Part shown: positions 14,880-27,012 of the stretch, one piece after another | How positions within the stretch are numbered: position 1 is the stretch's first letter | Layout: every line of letters starts with the position of its first letter | NCBI GenBank assembly: GCA_023078685.1 | Contig: JALGAS010000005.1 | Span: 682,001 to 746,000, forward strand | Source: Neopestalotiopsis rosae | Lineage: Eukaryota; Ascomycota; Sordariomycetes; Amphisphaeriales; Sporocadaceae | Length of the DNA: 64,000 bases | Direction of reading: 5' to 3' | Notes under the pieces: generated by a model | Databases searched by the model: none | Told to the model about the DNA's origin: nothing | Seen by the model: the letters and a program-made list of their open reading frames with translations, nothing else | Position numbers and translations under genes: made by a program

Positions 14880-17800
14880 AATGCACCACACATCTCACCG
14901 AAGAAGTACCTTGATTTATTTTTCTTTCTTTCTAGAACGTCCAACGTCCAGACTAAAGAACGCACACGCATACACACAAATACACACACCACCCCGGCTG
15001 TGTTGCCGCCGCTGCGTCGAACCTTTTTTTCTATGCAAGGAAGTGGCTTCCAAGAACAACCAAGACGGTTGAGAACAAATTAGCAAGTTATGCGTCATGG
15101 TGGTGGGTGGTGGTATGGTGGTGATGTACGATGAATGGGGGGTGGTGTCAAGTACTACGGCTGAGAAAATTGTATGGAACAGTACCTTGTTTTCATCACT
15201 GCTGTACAATACATTGAACTATTGCAGGCACACACATACACACGCATTACATGGTACAACATTGCTTGCATGCAAATGATGGTGTGTAGGCCTCCCCCCA
15301 ATGCAAGAAAGCCCCGGTCCCCGTCGGTACCCGGACTCTTTTCTCGATTGGGTGAAAAGGACCATAACGCCGCCAAGAGTTGTGGAAAAAAAGGTCAAGA
15401 CGCCTCTAGAGCCACACGTGTGCGTGTGTGTGTGAGTGAGAGGTTTTGTCCCTTTCTGTTGGAAAATGACGAATGAAGTTGTCCAATAGTTTGGGGAAAT
15501 GGTTGCAAAGTGGGATGATATGATTCTTTTCTGTTTTTGCATTGTAAAACGTATAATTTAATCTCGAAAATAAAATAATCGGTAATGCATAAACCACCCA
15601 AACATACAATAAACTACCTTGACAGTTCAAAATTGATTAGAAAAAAATCCAGATCGGGTTTCAACTCTATAGATCCGCTCCCCCACGTTTTGAGCTTGGG
15701 CGCAGAGTATATGATATAGGCAAAAAATACTATAAGTCAATTGGCCGCGAGAACAAAGGGCCGAAACGAGGCATCTCTCGTATAACACATCATATGTGAT
15801 CATCTTTTCTCCAGGTGTATATCCGTTTTATTTATTATTTGCATTTCTCCAAAAAGGAAAACTAATTTCAGACTAGTTTCAGGATGATCCAATTCTTCTT
15901 TCCTCTGGTGTGGCCAAAGGTCCAAGATCATCTGTGACGCCGTAACCTGCAAGGAGAACATTTGTCGATTATGTACATGAGGAGACAAAAAGAAGGGTCA
16001 AAGCGTGCATGTTGAGAATTTTCTTTTTCCTTTATTCCCATACAATTCTTATTTCGTCTGACATTGTTTCAGTCTGGAGTTGGGCTGGGACGAGAATAAC
16101 TGTCTCCTTGCGAAGATCAGGGGCTCAACAACGGCTGTCACAGAATATCCCATCATGCTTGCAAAAACCATCCAATGTGTAAAGAAAGGTACCGTGCGGA
16201 CAGCTCATTCGCTCAAGTGGTAGTGACCATGTACTATGAATAGACCTTGACCTCAATTCTTTCCTAATACAATCCATTCAGGTAAGAGGCCATCAGGAAG
16301 TTTAAAGTACATAGTTGATACCAAGTGACTTGAATGCAGTCTTGCGGCCATGATCTTCTCCCCTCGTCAGCGTACACGCCCGAGATGGCAAAACTTCTGT
16401 GAGCCCTTGAATTCCTGCGTGGGGTGACATCTCTACACAATGTCATGTTTCCCACCACCACATCATCACACGATGCGTTTATTGTCGGGTGTTCATAGAC
16501 AGCCCACGGCTTTTCGACATGTTCGTGTCAGCTTATTATTGCTTCCTGATTCAAACTCAAGCTTCGAGGAGGTGCGGGGAGCCTCTAGCCATTCGTGGTC
16601 TTCTCCCAGTAGTCATTGATGACCAGTACACCTGATCGTGACCCCTCCCTATCCCTGCTCTAGCCGAGGATGAGGCTCCTTGACTTGCCAGGAAGTAAGA
16701 CGAGGGTGGATAAGAAAGACCAGGACTCTGTACATACCCACTGCGCAGTAGATACAGATATCTGCGAGAGAGAGACAGACAGAGACAAAAAAGAAAGTGC
16801 ATTCATTCCACGCTAGTCCGTTACCCGTCGAGGCTGCATTGCCGAGTCTTGCACTGCTACCGTCATTGTGTCCATCATATCCATTGCGAGTGACCATTGG
16901 CTTCTCACCACCGGGATAATCGCCCTCAACCCTCTGTCACCGTTGTCTCAGCTGTGCCTATGAACATCTCTAGTTGAGTAAACAGATGCAGAGAATCTCA
17001 CGACTGAGAGACTCTGCAAACCAGCCAAATCACCCACGTGCGGAACGTGATTACAGTAGAAGGGAAAAAGCAGAAAAAGAAAAGAAATGATGTTCATGAT
17101 CGGGTCTTCGTGATGGTACTGCGATCGGGAGATCCTTGAATGACCCCTCGTGGTGTAAGACATCCATCGTGGCTTACTATTGCCCACAAAAAGATATCCT
17201 CATTTGATGGACATGTCAGCCTTGTCCGCTGTCCGGCACCCAGCCATTATCACACCCCAAGGTGGTAGGGACTTTTGGCCGCGTCGGAAACTAAAGGGCA
17301 GACAGACTCCCCCAACGCCGGACTTCTCAAAAGATTTCAAAAATTCCGGTAGCTCTTGATAGGGCCAAAACCGTGGATCTGCGGCAAGGGTTTTGGGGAA
17401 AGAGGCCAGGACTGCACCCCTGGTCGGTGGAGGGGTTAGAGCCATGGTGCGCGAGGTTACAAGGTAAGGCAAGGCAAGGCAGAGTGGGAAGCGGACGGCC
17501 AGCCGTCCAGGGGGTCAAGGCACGCTCAGACGTTCGCACTCCATCATCACTCCGATCCAGGCTCCGCTTTCTCCTTCATGCCAGGGGCCGGGCACCGGGG
17601 GCAGGCACAACGGGCTCGGCTAGGCCATGTTCCCACTCTCCCTCTGGCTGAGCGGGCAGCGGCGCAATTTGTGTCATCTTTTGTCGCCAGCGGGCACCAG
17701 ACCGAACTTTGATGAGCGATATGATGAAAAGATAGAGAATAAGGAAAATAATGGGTCCCCCCAGCGGCCTGTAGACCTGTGTATCATTATTTCGCGGGCA

Positions 17801-20220
17801 AGTTTGATGACCCGAGAACCGAGGCCCCCAATAGGTCTGTAGTGTACCGTGTAGTCCAGTAGTGAGCGATTGATTTGACAGGTGGGCCCTCCACGATGCC
17901 CCGATGGTATATTCCGCACGTCGTGTATGGTTAGTTGCCCCAAGTACCATACTGCTGCCCACCTCGCTGTATGACCTCCAAGAGATAAACGCGCTTAGCA
18001 TTTAATGTAATCTCATGAGTCAAGCCATTTTTCCAACCCTGTCCAGATTCCCAAAGCAAAGGCATCCCATTCGCCGCTTGCGAGGCAAAATAGATTGATG
18101 CGTTACGTGGATCGTGGCACCGTTACAATGCCGGCAATGTCATAATTCTTTAGACGAAAAGATCAGACGCAGAATAGTGCATACTTTGTAACAGCAAAAG
18201 CTCTGTGTCAAGTTTGGCGCCTTTTTGGTCCTTGTGCAGTAGATCATATGGCTCAGCCTGCCGTGGCGTGTCCGAGGGTGAAATGAAGGACGGACGAAAA
18301 AAACGTGGACGCATGCAAAGTAGACACCCTTTCCCCGCCTCTTTCAGTTGCGCTATGCTTCATCATGGTCTTGCATCACCGGGTGTGGATGAGTGGACAC
18401 AGGCAGAATGCCACCACTTGCGATGTTGAGTTGTTGTTCTTGACAATAAGAGTATACAAGACCCTGCGGCCGTATCTAGGATTTGGCGGCTGGAGCCGAT
18501 GCCAATCCCACGCTGGCAGTGAAGGCGCGGTCGATCCCCTGGAATTTCTGCAAGCGGCTAGGTCAAGTCGTAATACTGTTACCACCATATGCGAGGAATG
18601 GTCATGGGTGATATTCCATGTTGACCCTTCTCCTGTATCTCGTAGACTATCTTGCCTCTACTGTATGGTTGATGGGCAGCTGGGTAGGCGCCAAGGATCT
18701 TCGGTCAAAGTGTATATTACTCTCATACTAGGATGGATCGACATGTGAAGACGCCACAAAAAAGCTCGTGTTGCACAACCTGACGTCGTGGGCACACGTA
18801 TAATAGTGGTCCGTATATTGTGTGCCATGTTGCTGCGCAGACTTGATCGTGACGCCGTCTCGTGGTGTCGTCCGAGCACAGCAAGAGAATGTCTGACCTG
18901 TCTCCATTGGCTTGCATTGTCTCCCAAAGTTTGTGTTGTTGTACTGCGATACTTGTAAGGAGCGACATGAATGATTGCGAATTCTTGGTTGAAGTGTGAT
19001 CTCCAAGGCCCGAAACTATTCCAGGGACAAAATAAGATAACTCTGGCCCAAGGCTACACTGCCGAGAACCTTGGTTGGTTGTGGAGTTGAATAGATGTGG
19101 CTCCACGGGTTTAGGTGGGTTCCTGGTGTGGATATACATATCATCAGTATCAGCAACTGGCTACGCGAGCGTCAAGCGCTCTCTCTTGCTGGGCTTTTCC
19201 GGAGCAAAACCATGTCCTGCCAGGCACGGGCAATCGCAATGTGTTGCTCGACAACCAAGTCCTTCCAAGGATTTTGCCAGAAAGGCAAGGATAGTATCAT
19301 AATGCCAATATCGTCATATACTTTCACATGCCCAGAACTGTCTTCGTCGACATTGGCCAAACAAATGCGTGCTGCTTGTAAGCAAGAGCATAGAGCAGAT
19401 CTTCCAGCTTGATCCTTGGCAAGACGATGCTGCATTTCCTCATATGGCGTGACAGGGAATTTCGAGTTCTCAATCCCCTTTTAACGCGGACATAGCGTAC
19501 ACGGTTGCCCTGTGCCGATTGTTTATTCTGTTGATCATAAGATCTGCTCGATAATAGGTTTGATGGCGAGATTTGTTTATAATGCCTGGATTGAACTATA
19601 CAAGTGATGCTACTTGGGGGCAGGGAAACAAGGCACGAGCCTGGTCTTTGAGGCTCCGCGATCTGCATACCAAATATAGTCCGGATGGCGTTGCTGAATA
19701 ACAGCATAACGTGTGGTCTCGTGATTCTGACACCACAAAACATAGACTTGAACAGGCTTGGCGACAGGCCCTGTCCTTTGATTTCGCAGGCCGGTGAATA
19801 TTTTACTCATTGGACGGGACCTGCAGGACTCGTGGCAAGACAAGTAGGCGCGGTAGACACGGATTCAAAATGACTGTCGGCAGAGTAGTGACGGAGAAAA
19901 ATAGCCGAGCCGTCAAACCCCCACGAGATCGTCTCGATGAGGTCCTGGTTCCAAGCGCATGCGTCAGGGTTATAGGATCCTGGTACATGCATTCAACAAT
20001 GCTGAAGTCGGCATGTGGATTATGATCGTGACCGGTAACTTTTTGCCCTTGGGTATCAAAGTGATCCAGATATCAAGAAGATTTGGCACATGGAAGAAGT
20101 AGGCTGAAGGTGCTAGTGTACCGAAGCGAAACCTGAGATTGTGATGAATGACTACAATGATTGGCGTACGTTGGTTTTTGTTTTTCTTTCGCGCCCTAGC
20201 CAGGTTCGCTTATGCATTGT
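14397..20220. other. Long non-coding interval between SNU114 and CIA2
   Basis: 5.8 kb in which I find no frame with a recognisable domain, no credible spliced model and no tRNA. The 3' end of SNU114 faces the 3' end of CIA2. Contents: a GT microsatellite (14847-14878), CA/GT-rich patches near 14960-14995, 15230-15245 and 15418-15436, and otherwise unique sequence of mixed composition. Unannotated non-coding transcripts are possible but nothing in the sequence identifies one. Confidence 0.6.
14847..14878. repeat. (GT)n microsatellite
   Basis: About 15-16 uninterrupted GT dinucleotides, followed within 600 nt by shorter CA/GT-rich runs. Likely polymorphic; no gene association beyond lying downstream of SNU114. 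Confidence 0.95.
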
Positions 20221-21224
20221 TCAGTAACATGTCTCGAGCATCTTGTCAAGAACTCCCTTGAGTGTATCATTTTCCAGGGCTGCAGCAACTCTTTCCTTAT
20301 CGGCTAGTTGCTTGTTCACTTGATCGTCTTGACTGTGAGTACCCTCCTTGATCATGACGTCCACTCGGTAATTTGGCGGAAGTGCCTGCTCCAGACGGAC
20401 TCGTACCCCTAGGCCAATGACGGTAGCCAGTGAACAATGTGTGATTGTGGGAGTGATCTTGACGAGCACTTGGGTTAGAGTGTTTGGATCAGCCTTTGCA
20501 GAAGGAGTTGGTGTGATGGCAATGTCAGGCAGGTTGACGACAGCCAGTTGTCCAAGGGAGATTGGATGTTCTGGGTCAGAAATATTGGATATCAAATCTG
20601 TAAAACGTCAGCTGCCTGATGTACGCAAGGAAAGACAGGAATAGAAAATAATCCTCTCATTTCCCGCGCGGGTCCAGCAGGAATGTAACTGGAAACAGAA
20701 GTGTTGCGGATCGTGTTTGTGTATAGTAACGCGGACTATAGGAACGGACTATAGAGGTCTGCCGCTGCTCCGGCCGATGTTCTCAGATGGACGACGCACT
20801 GACGCACACATACGGCGAGTACAGCACCTGATGATGAAACATGCCGCAACAGCACGATATGGCACGTTTAATTTTGGAGGGGATATGAGTTTTTCAACGT
20901 GGCAACCACACCTCAGAGAAGAGGAAGCGCGCGCCCGTGGGACAAGGATCCAGGCACATGAGAAGAGAAAGGAAAAGTCATCTCACCATAGATTTCTTGC
21001 TCGTCGATAGGCTCGTCAGTGAAGTCATCCTCGGTCAAATCGCTCTCATCGGACGACCAGGGTACGTCGCAGAGCGGGCCTGTGAGGTACGACGGCAGGC
21101 GCGTAATTTCGGTGGTCCATTCTGAATCAAAAGGATATTGGCTTTCTGTTCCCTTCTTTGCGCGTTGCCTTGTAGGCAGCTGAGCCGCAGTGAGGATGGT
21201 GGGGTTGGCGTTGTCTTTGTCCAT
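20221..21224 (-). CDS. CIA2: MIP18-family cytosolic Fe-S cluster assembly factor (Cia2)
   Basis: Component of the CIA targeting complex (with Cia1 and Met18/Mms19) that delivers Fe-S clusters to cytosolic and nuclear apoproteins. Exons 21224-20987 and 20597-20221 join in phase (G plus AT makes Asp) to give 204 aa, close to family size. A charged, variable N-terminus is followed by the MIP18/DUF59 core: DLISNISDPEHPISLGQL, VNLPDI, then ITPTITHCSLATVIGLGVRV with the family's conserved reactive Cys at about residue 134, and the C-terminal KEGTHSQDDQVNKQLADKER that marks the eukaryotic CIA2/FAM96 group. It sits alone in a 15-kb gene-poor stretch. The 389-nt intron is long for this genome. Confidence 0.95.
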
Positions 21225-22752
21225 GATTCAAGGTGGGGTGAGTGAGGGAGAGAGAGGCAAGTTGTTAACCCTCAAGCTTCAGACTTGTGTGTACTGGAGT
21301 GTTTGAGCCTCCCAAGATCGCTGCCGTGGGAGAGACGGACGAGCAGTAATGGGCGCTGAGGTTTGTGATGATGTCGCACCTTGATGCGCTTGATGCTTGG
21401 TAAGCTGTGATGTTCTGTTTTTTTTTTTCCCCTTGTCTTTGGAATTGGTTGCCACTCCCCAGTCGTGCCTGCTTCGAAATCGGACTTGTATCGGGGGTGA
21501 CGATAAAGCATGCTTGTCATGCTATCGATAACCGCTCAACCGCCAGCCACTTAGCCTAGCGGGTGGGGCTTCCGGCTCCTGCCAACGGCAGACGAACGCC
21601 AACTGCGGGCAACTGAAGTTTACTATGTAGGATTTACACATGCTATTCATTCTACCAACGGTATGTAATCGCCTCTCGTCCAGGCGTCCATTGAGGCTCT
21701 ACGCGGCAAAGGGGTGCAGTGACGCCAGATCATATCTGCCTCTCTGATCATTGCGTTGTGATGCTGACTTGGGATACATTGCAACATATGATCGACGTCT
21801 GGGTTTTACTTTTGGATGTCATTTCTGGGCCTATGAATAGAGGGCGCCCCTGTTGATTAGCAGTGCATATTCTCGTGTGAATGCAAAATTAGTTTTGCTG
21901 AGTGCATCAGTATATTGCGCGGTTTATTGCCTCCTTGCAGGTTGACTTGCAGGCCACGAGCGCCAGCTGAGGTCTTTGGCATAACACACAAGTCCGAACC
22001 TGGATGAGTTCAATTTCTGAAGATCAGTAAACATGCTGCCGAGCTGATGTATAACATCACTGCATATATTAAAGTTTCCATGTAGTCGATATGCCAAGTA
22101 AGTCCTGGACAGTATTCGCAGAAAGGGTGGCCTGCAGGAGCACATGCTGATAGGTAACATTTGTATACTACTATTGTGTGAGCAAAGTAGGCGGCGTACA
22201 TGGCTGGGTGTAAGCCGCTTTGAACTTGGCAGTTGGTGCTACTCCTCACCCAGGGTGCTATCAACGTGGCCCACGTAATCGAACATGGGGATATCCCGCC
22301 AAGCAGGTGTTACCAAGGGCGCTGGAGGGGAGCTGGAGATTCTCGTCATTTGGGCGATTCATGCGCTCCCGTTTGGTGTCATACTACAGTGTTATGGGGG
22401 TGGCTTCCACGGCCGGGGATAGTTTCAAGGGTATTACCCATTTCGTCACGATCGTATTCACTTTGGGACGATGCAACAGTATCGAGGGTGAGTCCTAGGC
22501 GGAGTCGTTCCCGATTTGCGCTGGGTGGCGGCTGAGGCCAATTCCCCTTTTCGGCGACCGTTTTGACCGTTTCGCATCAAAGGGAAAAAGGGACAGTTGA
22601 TTGACATATTGGGTCGGCATGTTACTATTTTGATTAATACCGGTCTGTGACGCATGAAGATGCTGAGAGCCAAAGACCCGTGATCCCTGCAATCGAAGTC
22701 CCCGTGGAAGGGCTGAAGAAGCCACCCCCCGAACCATTAACCTACCCAGTCA

Positions 22753-22775
22753 AAGCAAGCAAGCAAGCAAGCATA
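22753..22775. repeat. GCAA tandem repeat
   Basis: Five or so consecutive AAGC/GCAA tetranucleotide units in the desert upstream of the Zn2Cys6 gene. Confidence 0.85.
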
Positions 22776-25700
22776 CCTACCCGCAACCACACTTGCATGC
22801 GCGACCGCTGGCCAAAACGGAGATGGGATCTGTGTTGGGTTCTCCGCTTCCCGCTTCTCGGCTCCAGCCCAGAGGGTCGGCGATGGACAGGCACCAGGAA
22901 GAAGTCAGGCACAACGCCGAACAGGACACACACATCGTCCCGGAGTCAATTGCTGGAATGGGGGTAGCTGGGCGATTTCCACGAGATCTTCCCAAGCTCA
23001 AGTGCCGTAGGGCTAAGAGGGCCGCAAGTTCGCTTTGGCCACCCCTGTGGATTTTGATGGGATGGATTATGGATTGAATTCCTGCTGCTGCACAACGGAC
23101 GGCAAGAGGCGAGGGAATAATTGAACGACCTACAGTACTGGCCTGCCAAACCTGCCAACAATGGCAATGTGTGAAAATTGGAGCCGCCAGACCTGCTTTG
23201 GTCTGCTCATTGTTGGAACGGGTCGGTTTGTTTCCGGCAATGGCCCAACAGTCGGATGTCGCGCGACAACTTTGGGATTCCCGGGGGACCACCTGATAGT
23301 TAGTATCCTATGCTATGAGGTAACAAGATTGACTCCATCAGTAGCGTCGACTTAAAAGTCTTTGCAAGACGGGGATCTTTTTTTTAGACCTGCGCCGGAT
23401 TGGGCCGCCTGGGAGGAGAAAAAGCACGGCACACACGCTGAACATGATATTGTATTTGGCTAAATTGTGCATGCGTCCCAACGCAGTAAGAGAAGGAAAA
23501 TGAGGCCTACGCAAGCCCACACTCGGCTGCTTGACAGTACATAGTAAGCCGCTCTGGAGTGTACGAATAGGGCATGCACCTCATCAAAAATTCGTGGCAC
23601 GATGTGGACTGCAGGATATACGCAGCTTGAGCGGGCGCGTCTGTAAGGATTAATGAGCAGACGGCAAGCAAGTAAAATCCCAAGGAATTGGGAAAGCTGA
23701 CTGAATGCGAGCAAGGGAGTGTAGCGTCACATTCGCTAGGTAGACAAGCGCCTGAAGGTGATGGTACCTCAGGACTTTGCATGTGATCGTCAGGGTTAGA
23801 TGAGCCACAAGCCATGGACGAACTAATGAAAACATAGCAACATCATATCACAGCCCGACGATCCGAAAAAGAAAGGAAAAAACGAATAGCTATACTACAA
23901 TTAAGCGTAATCAAGTGAAAGTGGGATATCCAGTGGTGATGAACTGTGCGTCAGGTAAGGCAGAGTTCCATATCACGACGCTATCCCAAGGAGATTTGGC
24001 ATAAGAAAGTAATAAATGCCAGCGTTGAAACTCAAAATTATCGGCGACCTCGCTTCAGCGTACACCATATTGTTAAATCAAAATTGGCAAAAATCCTACA
24101 GTCCCTGATGGGACAAAGCCAATTCACGAACGACAAGACATGCGAAAATTAAATAAAATGAAACAGAAGAAAAGTAATATACAATGTCGAAAACGACAGT
24201 AGTAGAGCAGGCGCTGGGGTGCATAGCTTCCAGCGTACTACTCCATCTGTCGCAGTGGTAATGTAGGGTTACGGCGGCGGCGGCACCCATGCGTCAGCGA
24301 GGCGCTGGGTCGTACACTACATGATGTATGGTTAGTATAGTCCCTTCCCATCCCACTTTACGAACCGTACCCGGTCCACGTCCCCATTATAAACAGGGTC
24401 TCCTCAATTAATACCTGTCAAGCCACCAGGAAATAGATAAATCGCTTTGTTTCAAGAGACGGCACGTATGCCTCTGGGAACATGTCAGCACAAAAGCAAT
24501 ATTCGTCTGGGCGAAACTGTAGCAATAATAATATCGGAGCATGCATCTTTGGCCTAGGTTCTACGCATATGTGGGATCAATGGTAATTCTATGATTAATT
24601 GATGACTCTCGCGTATCTGAGAACATGGCGATCATGAATAATACGACGGGGACAAGTAAATGGGGAACGGCGAGCCGGAAGAAAAGGCTCTCCAATCGGA
24701 CCATTCCTGCGACTTTTTACCAACTTCATACGCAGAGTCTTTGCTGAGAGGGTGGGACGGCCAGCAATTTGGCAATTTGGCAGTCAGCTTTAAAGAGCAC
24801 AAGCTTCTTGCGCTACTTATCCCGAGGTACTTTGCTAGGCTCGAGCACTACTATATTATTATGCATGCTATATTGGATGAGCTGACGCAAGCAGACAATC
24901 GGTGTGCGGCTCCGTCTGAAGACTGAGACTTACCTATCTCACGGATCAGGGTGGTGCCAGAGCTAGACGCTGGAGCTCTAGAGCCTGAGCATTTGAATTT
25001 AGGAGCCTGGGGGAGCCTTGCGACATTTTGTTGGCTTCTGATAATTTTTTACATTTTTCTCATCTCATCTTGCGATTCCGCGACTTTGGATCGAGCCCGC
25101 ACTGGCCAGATTTTGAGCTGTTCGGGTGGTAGGGGGTCCATTCCCCGTGGGCCATGGGTATGGGCTCAGGCTCAGCAGACCAGCCTGCTGGAAACCATGT
25201 CCATCACGTTGGGAATTTTGACTGGTAAAGCTGGGGCCCGGATCCGTAAGTGTAAGGTTGTGAGTGTAGAGAATACATTACTACTGCCGGCCGCGTGCGA
25301 CGTGGGAACGCCCCTCCGGAAACACAAAAGAAACAATGGGCAAAAACATAAAAGCCAGCCAGGCTTGCCATACATCGCACAGCCAGGCCAGTGAATCGCG
25401 ATCCTTAGGTTAAACATGTCAAGCTTCGAATCTAGAAGCTAACCTACTTACCAGAACCTACCGAGGTACTTGCATGGAATGACGGAATGGTGGTTCGGGA
25501 AGGAAGGAGGGCAACTGCTTAAGCACCTGCCCAGGTGTCCTTGGTGTGCTTGCTTCCAGCTGGAGCGCTGCTCGTCTCTGCTGGGTCAGGAACGGGATCT
25601 TGCGGAAGCGCAAAAAGCTGGCCACCAACAAGTCACCACCCTTTGCATCTCCATTTGCTCCCCTCCTCCACACAAGAACGACGCTTGAAGTGTCTAATTC

Positions 25701-26619
25701 TCACGCCGCCTCAACCGTAGTGCAAGTGGTTCAATTGCGGACAATTGCAAGTCCAAACGTATTACTAGTGGTAAATAAGCTGAGCTGGTGAAGTGGCCTC
25801 TGTCTCCACGATAGAGCCCTTTGAGTGGATTGCGCTCAATGCTCATCCAACGTTAGAACTTGACCGAAATCTCCTTTTGAGCTCGTATGCTGACGATCTG
25901 CTCGGTTTCGCGAACATGCAGACCGCTAAAAGCGTTCAAAGCGATATACCAGAAATATTTGACTCTGGCGATCCTCAGAGCGATCACATTTTAGTGCATA
26001 GTTAAGAAATAAATAAATAGATTTGGCTGAAGGTTCATCTTTTTTTTTTTTCAGCTTTCAAGTAGTCCTGGGGAATATCAAACGCACTTCTTGGACTGAC
26101 CACAGCTAAGTGCTAGGCCAAGGCCATATGGGCCGTAGGAGCCCACTTGACCTCGATGGAGGAGGTGTACTATGTATCACACAAACATCAAGCGGTCATT
26201 GCCGGCCCCCCTCCATCTCTCAGCGCCCAGCGGCTCTTTTGACACTACCTACGTAACCTACCTACCACTTACCTATACGCGTTAAATCGTTTACTCGGGT
26301 CTCGACTGTCTGTCTGTCTCTCGCACGCTCGGAATTGTGATTGTGAGGCCTCGGAAGCTGGAAGCCGCTGCTGAGGGCGAGGCTCGATCATCACAGAGGG
26401 CCAAGACTGGCGATTGATGCGAAACAGCTAGCTGATCTACATTCATCATTGCTTGCTGATGAAAAGGATGCCGCTATACGACAAGAACGACTGCCGGGTG
26501 GCGGTCTAGAGAGAAAGGAGCTGGGGGAGTTCCAGCCCGTAAATGTTCGTCATGGCCATATATTTTTGGGCTGGTCCTGCTTTGTCACCTTTTTGGAGGG
26601 TCCAGCAGCCTGCAGAGGT

Positions 26620-26699
26620 GCCGAGCGGATAGTTTGAACTCCCGACCCATTCTGCTCCAGTCGAGTGAAAGTCAAATACGCGCTAGGCAAATGGGCGGC
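26620..26699 (-). tRNA. Degenerate tRNA-Glu(TTC)-like segment
   Basis: On the minus strand a CTAGCG motif resembles an A box; an anticodon-arm-like TTGA-CTTTCAC-TCGA would give anticodon TTC; and AGTTCAAAC resembles a T loop. The putative acceptor halves GCCGCCC and GCTCGGC pair at only five of seven positions and the T stem is poor. No T-run follows. More likely a decayed tRNA copy or a chance likeness than a working gene. Confidence 0.25.
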
Positions 26700-26964
26700 C
26701 CCTGAAAGACACCAAAAAAAGACTGGAACTGTTTCCAAATGTCCCATGGGCCTTTCTTCTTGTGTACATAACAGTAGGGTAGTGGTGAATGGACCATCGT
26801 CTGTGTGAATGGGCGCAACTAGAGTGAGACTAGGTTGACTCTGAGCTGGCCGTAGAATGTTAGTAGAACATTTTATCATGGCAGTCATGGGATGGCCGAA
26901 CGCCGGCGCAGAATGATAGTTGACCTCGGGAAGCGGTAGACGATGCAAGTCACTATATACTTTA

Positions 26965-27012
26965 CTCAGTAGGTAGGTAGACAGGTAGCTGGTGGGTAGG
27001 CAGGTAGGTAGC
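26965..27012. repeat. GGTAGGTA-like short repeat cluster
   Basis: Repeated GGTAG, AGGTAG and GGTGGGTAGG units over about 50 nt. The complementary ACCTACC motif recurs in several other upstream regions of this window (for example near 12655, 26255 and 59810). Confidence 0.7.

Noticed and set aside
14820..15450. Clustered GT/CA runs as a possible CRISPR or regulatory array
   Set aside because: Simple dinucleotide repeats with no unit-spacer structure; CRISPR arrays are not expected in a fungal nuclear genome.
17576..18001. 141-codon minus-strand frame in the gene-poor stretch
   Set aside because: No domain or splice context; expected by chance over several kilobases.
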